From NCBI RefSeq assembly GCF_014196845.1, contig NZ_JACIEM010000001.1, positions 1-64,000 of the forward strand: 64,000 bases of DNA. Direction: 5' to 3'. Of the stretch, positions 59,573 to 64,000 are shown piece after piece; the first letter of the stretch is position 1, and the number at the start of each line of letters is the position of its first letter. Both the position numbers and the translations under genes were made by a program. Source of the stretch: Aurantimonas endophytica. GTDB lineage: Bacteria > Pseudomonadota > Alphaproteobacteria > Rhizobiales > Rhizobiaceae. The notes under the pieces were generated by a model. It was not told the origin of the DNA and made no database searches. It worked only from the letters and a program-made list of their open reading frames with translations.

Positions 59573-60403
59573 TCAGCCTAACAGGCGGGCGATACTAACG
59601 AATTCGGCGACCGACAAGGTCTCGGCCCGCCGCTGCGGGTCGATCCCGGCGCGGCCGAGCAGGGCCTCGCCGCCGAGCGCCTTGAGGCTCTGGCGCAGCA
59701 TCTTGCGCCGCTGGCCGAAGGCCGCCGCCGTCACCGTTTCCAGCGCAGCGAGGGCGACCGGCTCCGGCTCCGGTCGGGGAACGATCCGCACCACCGAGGA
59801 GGTGACCTTCGGCGGCGGGGTAAACGCTTCGCGCGATACGTCGAAGGCGATGCGCGACACGGTCCGCCAGCCGGCAAGGACCCCTAGCCGGCCGTAATGA
59901 TCGGAGCCGGGCGCGGCGACGATCCGCTCGGCCACCTCGCGCTGGAACATCAGCGTCAAGCTCTCCCAGGCCGGCGGCCATGTGGGCGTCGCGATCCAGT
60001 TGAGCAGCAGCTGCGTTCCGACATTGTAAGGCAGGTTGGCGACGACCTTGAGCGGCCCTTCGTGGGCGATCGCGGCGACATCCAGCGTCAGCGCATCGGC
60101 CTCGATGATCTCCAGCCGCCCGGGATAATGGTCGGCAATGGCATGCAGCGCGGGCAGGCAGCGCGAATCCTTCTCGATGGCGATCACCCGGCCGGCGCCC
60201 TCGGCGAGCAGCGCCCGCGTCAGCCCGCCGGGACCGGGGCCGACTTCGACGACCGTCGCGTCCTCGAGCGGCTGCGCCTGCCGGGCGATCCGAGCGGTCA
60301 GGTTGAGGTCCAGCAGGAAATTCTGGCCGAGGCTCCGGCGCGGCTCCAGCCCGTATTCGGCAAGGACGGTGCGCAAGGGCGGCAGCGGATCGATCGGGCT
60401 CAC
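59573..60403 (-). CDS. rsmA: 16S rRNA dimethyladenosine transferase
   Basis: A 276-residue enzyme (also called KsgA). [20 protein letters not shown], the SAM site [20 protein letters not shown], and [11 protein letters not shown] are typical. It dimethylates two adjacent adenosines of 16S rRNA near its 3' end. Overlaps pdxA by 4 bases. Confidence 0.97.
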   Translation of the reverse strand: MSPIDPLPPLRTVLAEYGLEPRRSLGQNFLLDLNLTARIARQAQPLEDATVVEVGPGPGGLTRALLAEGAGRVIAIEKDSRCLPALHAIADHYPGRLEIIEADALTLDVAAIAHEGPLKVVANLPYNVGTQLLLNWIATPTWPPAWESLTLMFQREVAERIVAAPGSDHYGRLGVLAGWRTVSRIAFDVSREAFTPPPKVTSSVVRIVPRPEPEPVALAALETVTAAAFGQRRKMLRQSLKALGGEALLGRAGIDPQRRAETLSVAEFVSIARLLG

Positions 60404-61446
60404 GCGATGGCCGCGGGAAGGGGCGATGCGGCCGCCATGCGCCCCGCCAGGCGAAGCGCGGCGAGGAAGCTGTCGGGCCGCGCCCTGCCGGTTCCGGCGA
60501 TGTCAGCGGCGGTCCCGTGATCCGGCGACGTGCGAATGATCGGCAATCCGAGCGTCGCGTTGACCGTCTGGTCGAAGGCGAGCGTCTTGGCCGGGATCAG
60601 CGCCTGGTCGTGATACATGCACACCGCCACGTCGTAGCCGCGGCGCGCTTCGGCGTGAAACATCGTGTCGCCCGGCAGAGGCCCGAAGGCGTCGATGCCG
60701 GAAGCCCTCAGGCGCTCGATCGCCGGCCGGATCACCGTCTCTTCCTCGGTACCGATCGCACCCTTTTCGCCGGCGTGCGGATTGAGCCCGGAGACCGCCA
60801 GGCGCGGCAAAGGGATGCCGAGCCGCGTCCGGTAATCCGCGGCCACGATGCGGCAGGTCGTCTCGATCAGCTCGGCGGTCAGCTGTCGCGGCACCTCGGC
60901 CAGCGGGATGTGGATGGTCACGGGCACGCAGGACAAGTCCGGACCGGTCAGCAGCATCACCGGCGTGAAGGGGCGGCCCAGCCGCCTGGCGCAGAGGTCG
61001 GCAAGGTATTCGGTGTGGCCGGGATGGCGAAAGCCGAAATCGTAGAGCGCCTTCTTGTCGATCGGGCCGGTGACGAGGGCCGAAGCCTCGCCGGCGAGCA
61101 CCAGCGCCGTGGCGCGATCGATCGCCTCGATCGTCCCGGCGGCGTTGTCGGGATCGATACGGCCCGGCGCCTCGGCCTGGCGGTTCACCAACGGCAGAAC
61201 GGCCAGCGCCCCCACGGGCGTGGCAGCTGCCTCGTGCGGCGCGGAAATGGGGTGGATCGACAGCGGCATGGCGAGGCGCGCGGCCCGGTCGGCGAGCATG
61301 CGGGGATCTGCCAGCACGAAGAAGCCGGGCAGGTCGCGGTGCCCGGCGGCATGGATGGCAAGAACGATATCCGGCCCGACCCCCGACGGCTCGCCGAGCG
61401 TGACCGCGACCAGCGGCGGCCCGTCGCGGCGGCCGGCATCACTCAT
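60400..61446 (-). CDS. pdxA: 4-hydroxythreonine-4-phosphate dehydrogenase
   Basis: A 348-residue enzyme of vitamin B6 synthesis. [17 protein letters not shown] at the start, [29 protein letters not shown] and [20 protein letters not shown] contain the metal-binding His residues. Overlaps both neighbours by 4 bases. Confidence 0.96.
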   Translation of the reverse strand: MSDAGRRDGPPLVAVTLGEPSGVGPDIVLAIHAAGHRDLPGFFVLADPRMLADRAARLAMPLSIHPISAPHEAAATPVGALAVLPLVNRQAEAPGRIDPDNAAGTIEAIDRATALVLAGEASALVTGPIDKKALYDFGFRHPGHTEYLADLCARRLGRPFTPVMLLTGPDLSCVPVTIHIPLAEVPRQLTAELIETTCRIVAADYRTRLGIPLPRLAVSGLNPHAGEKGAIGTEEETVIRPAIERLRASGIDAFGPLPGDTMFHAEARRGYDVAVCMYHDQALIPAKTLAFDQTVNATLGLPIIRTSPDHGTAADIAGTGRARPDSFLAALRLAGRMAAASPLPAAIA

Positions 61447-62390
61447 CGGCGGCTGATCTGCGCCTTGTCGCGCAATTCCTTCAGGAAGGCGCCGTCGGGA
61501 CCGCCGCTTTCCTCGCCGAGCTTTGCCAGGTCGCTGGACTGGAACACCATCGCGGCCACCTTGTCGTCCGAAATGCTGCGGCTGCTGCAGACGGCGATGT
61601 ACTCGACGCCGCGCTCGGTCTCCTGGACGGGAGTGGTCTTGCCGTTGCCGGCGCGAATGATGTCGTCCTTCCAGCGTGGGGGTAGCTCCGGCTGCGCAAC
61701 ACGTCCGAGGTCGCGAACGGTGACGTCGCGAAGTCCCTTGGCGAAGGTGTAGGTCGCGTCACAGGACTGGAAGCGCGAGCGCATGCCGTCCGCCTCGCGC
61801 TTGCGCTGCCCGAGCATTGCACCGCGCTGGCCTTCGGGGATGACGAAGATCACCTGCTGCAGCGTGTATTCGGTCGTGGACGGCTTCTGCCCGCCTTGCG
61901 CCAGCATGCGCTGTACGACGTCCTGCTCACTCATCCGTTCGCTGCTGCGCATGTGCGCCTGCACGGCCTGTCCCCAGCCCATCTGCACCCGGATGTAATC
62001 CTTGAACGCGTCGGCAGAGAAGCCGGCGCGTGACAGCACCTCGGCGAGCTGCTGCTCGTTCATGTTGTTCTCTGCGGCGAACCGGGCGTAGGCCTCGTCG
62101 ATCGCGCTATCGGGCACGTTGATGCCGCGCCGACGGATCTCCTGCTTCTTCAGTTCCTCGTCGATCAGTTCCTCCGTGGCCTTCTGCGTGGCGTTGCCGC
62201 CGACCCGGCGCAACTGCAGGAAAGCCGCGCGCTGGCGGATCTGGAAGGTGGTGATGGGCTGGCGGTTGACGACGACGCTGACCTCCGAGGCGGCCTGTGC
62301 CGGCGTCGGGAGCAGGGGAGCAAACACCGCCGTCGAACCGAGTAGAGCGAATGCAAGGGCCGCACGCTTGACGACGTTGTGAATGGTCAT
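61443..62390 (-). CDS. SurA-like periplasmic chaperone / peptidyl-prolyl isomerase
   Basis: A 315-residue protein starting at ATG 62,390 (MTIHNVVKRAALAFALLGST) with a clear signal peptide ending in AQAA near residue 34. The SurA N-terminal chaperone domain (SVVVNRQPITTFQIRQRAAF, then EELIDEELKKQEIRRRGINV) is present. The isomerase part (TTEYTLQQVIFVIPEGQRGA) is diverged. Encoded between lptD and pdxA, as SurA is in many proteobacteria; it helps outer membrane proteins fold. Confidence 0.88.
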   Translation of the reverse strand: MTIHNVVKRAALAFALLGSTAVFAPLLPTPAQAASEVSVVVNRQPITTFQIRQRAAFLQLRRVGGNATQKATEELIDEELKKQEIRRRGINVPDSAIDEAYARFAAENNMNEQQLAEVLSRAGFSADAFKDYIRVQMGWGQAVQAHMRSSERMSEQDVVQRMLAQGGQKPSTTEYTLQQVIFVIPEGQRGAMLGQRKREADGMRSRFQSCDATYTFAKGLRDVTVRDLGRVAQPELPPRWKDDIIRAGNGKTTPVQETERGVEYIAVCSSRSISDDKVAAMVFQSSDLAKLGEESGGPDGAFLKELRDKAQISRR

Positions 62391-62532
62391 GGTTCCTGAA
62401 ACTCCTCCTCCGGGGCAATAGCTGCGGCGGGTTGCGACGCCTCTAGACGCCCGCTCTGGCGAAATGATGGTCGTTCGACCGATTTCCGCCGAGAACGGGC
62501 GCCGAAGCTTTTGTGTCGCGGGCCGTCGCCGC

Positions 62533-64000
62533 CTAGCTGCCATTGCTCCCGATATCATAGGACTGCGAGAAGTCCGAGATGGTTCGCAGTCCGAGCGTGA
62601 ACATCAGCTTCGTCGAGTTGGAATCCTGCGAGTAGCGGTTCACCGTGTCGGAATAGGAGACGAGGAGGCTGAAGCACTCGTCGGCGTAGCCGACGCCGAA
62701 CGTCTTCTCGACCAGCGTGTCGTTCTCGATGTCGTAGCCGAGCGCGCCGAACGCCGTCCAGTTGGGGGCGAAGGTCAGGGCGCCCGAGGCGGTGACCTGG
62801 CTGCGGTCCTCGATGGATCCGTAGATCGGCTGCGCCGCGATCTCCGTGTAGGTCAGCTGGGCATTGCCCCTGGCGAACGCGTAGGAGCCGTAGATGTCGG
62901 TCCGGCGGAGTTCGTAATCCTCCTCGTCGAGCCGCATCTGGGTGCCGATCTCCAGGCCGATCGGCGTTCCGAATGCGAGCGAGGTGACGTAGTCGGAGCG
63001 GTCGGTCTCCAGGCCCGAATCGTAGCCGACCAGCGACAGGTCGGTCTGGGCGTAGGAGTTGAGGCCGGCGAGATGGTAGGACTGGCCGATCACCGCATCC
63101 AGAGAATAGCCGCTGTCGAGCGTCGCCGCATAGCGCAGACCGTAATTGGTGCGGGTGCCGCCCTCGATGCGGTCGTAGCCGGAGAACTTGTCCAGCGCGA
63201 AGAGGTTGGCGGTGTTGAACACCAGTGTCTGGGCGTCCTCGTTCGGCAGGAAGCCGATGCGGGTTTCGTCCGGACGGACGATCATCTGGGCGATCGGCTC
63301 GATCACGTGAGTCGAATGGGCCGTCTCGATCAGATAAGGGTAGCGCGCCTCGAGCGCGCCGGTCGCCATGCCGCGCGCGCCGGAATCGTCGACGTCGATG
63401 GCGCCCTGTTCAAAGAACCCGGTCGGCTGGGCCGGGTCGAACCCTGCATAATAGTTGGTGAACCCGTTCGAACTCATGTCGGCGGTGTAGAGGTCACCGC
63501 GCACGGCAGCGATCGGCTTGAGAACCAGGCCCGAGTTGAGCGCGTAGCTGTCTTCCCACTGGACCGCCGCCGTTCCGCGCGTGTAGTCGCCCTCGAGGCC
63601 GAGGTAGCGGGTCAGGTCGGGGCGGAACCAGTAGCCGGTCGTCGGGAACATGCAGCTCCCGTCCGAGAGCGACGTCGCACAGAGGCCGGTGAGCTGATCC
63701 TGGTCACGATGCAGCGACGTGACGTTGAGATCGACCTGGATCTCGCCGCCGAGCACGCTCTCCTGCTCGATTCGCTGGTAGTCGAAAGTCGGCAGCACGT
63801 AAGGCTGCTGGTCCTCGAAGGTCGGGTCGGTCGACTGATAGTCGAACTTCTGCGCCCGCAGGTCGAAGACGCTCTGGTCGCCGAGACCGGTCAGGTAGAT
63901 TTCCGACGTGCGCAGCGTCTCGCTGAAGCCCGGGATCTCGTACGTTCTGGAGAAGTTGTCGTCGGATTGGGCCAGCACGTCCCAGCCGAACGTCCAGCGG
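62533..64000 (-). CDS. lptD: LPS assembly protein LptD, N-terminal part outside window
   Basis: At least 489 C-terminal residues of an outer membrane beta barrel (for example GSIEDRSQVTASGALTFAPN, CFSLLVSYSDTVNRYSQDSN). GLCATSLSDGS and the late ECFSLLVSY contain cysteines. Repeated Tyr/Asp/Gly strands and the position before surA and pdxA identify it. It inserts LPS into the outer leaflet with LptE. The open frame continues past base 64,000, so the listed end is the window edge. Confidence 0.92.
   Translation of the reverse strand, partial: RWTFGWDVLAQSDDNFSRTYEIPGFSETLRTSEIYLTGLGDQSVFDLRAQKFDYQSTDPTFEDQQPYVLPTFDYQRIEQESVLGGEIQVDLNVTSLHRDQDQLTGLCATSLSDGSCMFPTTGYWFRPDLTRYLGLEGDYTRGTAAVQWEDSYALNSGLVLKPIAAVRGDLYTADMSSNGFTNYYAGFDPAQPTGFFEQGAIDVDDSGARGMATGALEARYPYLIETAHSTHVIEPIAQMIVRPDETRIGFLPNEDAQTLVFNTANLFALDKFSGYDRIEGGTRTNYGLRYAATLDSGYSLDAVIGQSYHLAGLNSYAQTDLSLVGYDSGLETDRSDYVTSLAFGTPIGLEIGTQMRLDEEDYELRRTDIYGSYAFARGNAQLTYTEIAAQPIYGSIEDRSQVTASGALTFAPNWTAFGALGYDIENDTLVEKTFGVGYADECFSLLVSYSDTVNRYSQDSNSTKLMFTLGLRTISDFSQSYDIGSNGS

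Noticed and set aside
1-64000. CRISPR arrays, rRNA genes, complete tRNA genes
   Set aside because: No regularly spaced repeats, no rRNA-like sequence and no full cloverleaf were seen in the window.

Overview
The window is high-GC DNA from an alphaproteobacterium, most likely a member of the Hyphomicrobiales (Rhizobiales). The right half carries gene blocks typical of that order: psd-pssA, cvpA-purF, alr-dnaB, rpsF-rpsR-DUF2232-rplI, fabD-fabG-acpP-fabF-mltG-yicC-gmk, and lptD-surA-like-pdxA-rsmA. The family cannot be fixed from the sequence alone; an Aurantimonadaceae-like genome would fit.

Bases 1 to about 24,390 are the late half of a siphovirus-like prophage. The plus-strand order is scaffold-like protein, coat protein, head-tail connectors, tail terminator, tail tube, a lambda G/T-type tail chaperone pair with a canonical -1 slippery heptamer, tape measure, tail tip proteins, gpJ-like protein, tail fibre genes, a virion-linked SGNH esterase, and an endolysin/lysis cassette closed by a strong terminator. 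Two minus-strand insertions interrupt it. One is a cluster of very small genes inside the head region. The other lies between tail and lysis genes and encodes two small proteins, an FkbM-type methyltransferase and a membrane acyltransferase. That second insertion looks like a surface-modification (lysogenic conversion) cassette next to the phage's own esterase.

Bases about 24,400 to 34,923 are accessory DNA. They hold two divergent Crp/Fnr-type regulators flanked by two DUF6894 genes, two LuxR-type regulators, an IS110/IS1111-type insertion sequence with long non-coding ends, an SRAP (YedK) gene whose start codon reads ATC, a CHASE4-GGDEF-EAL protein, and a four-gene run of small proteins. 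The region ends at 34,881-34,923 in the 5' half of a tRNA-Ser(GCU) gene that stops just after the anticodon loop. This marks the probable right attachment junction of the island. The integrase and left end are outside the window.

Bases 35,271 to 64,000 are ordinary chromosome: a LysM protein, an Atm1-type ABC exporter, phospholipid synthesis (psd, pssA, cfa), purine synthesis, RadA, alanine racemase, DnaB, ribosomal proteins, the fatty-acid synthesis operon, MltG, YicC, Gmk and, on the other strand, RsmA, PdxA, a SurA-like chaperone and LptD, which runs off the right edge. Many long open frames opposite these genes are high-GC artefacts and are left out.
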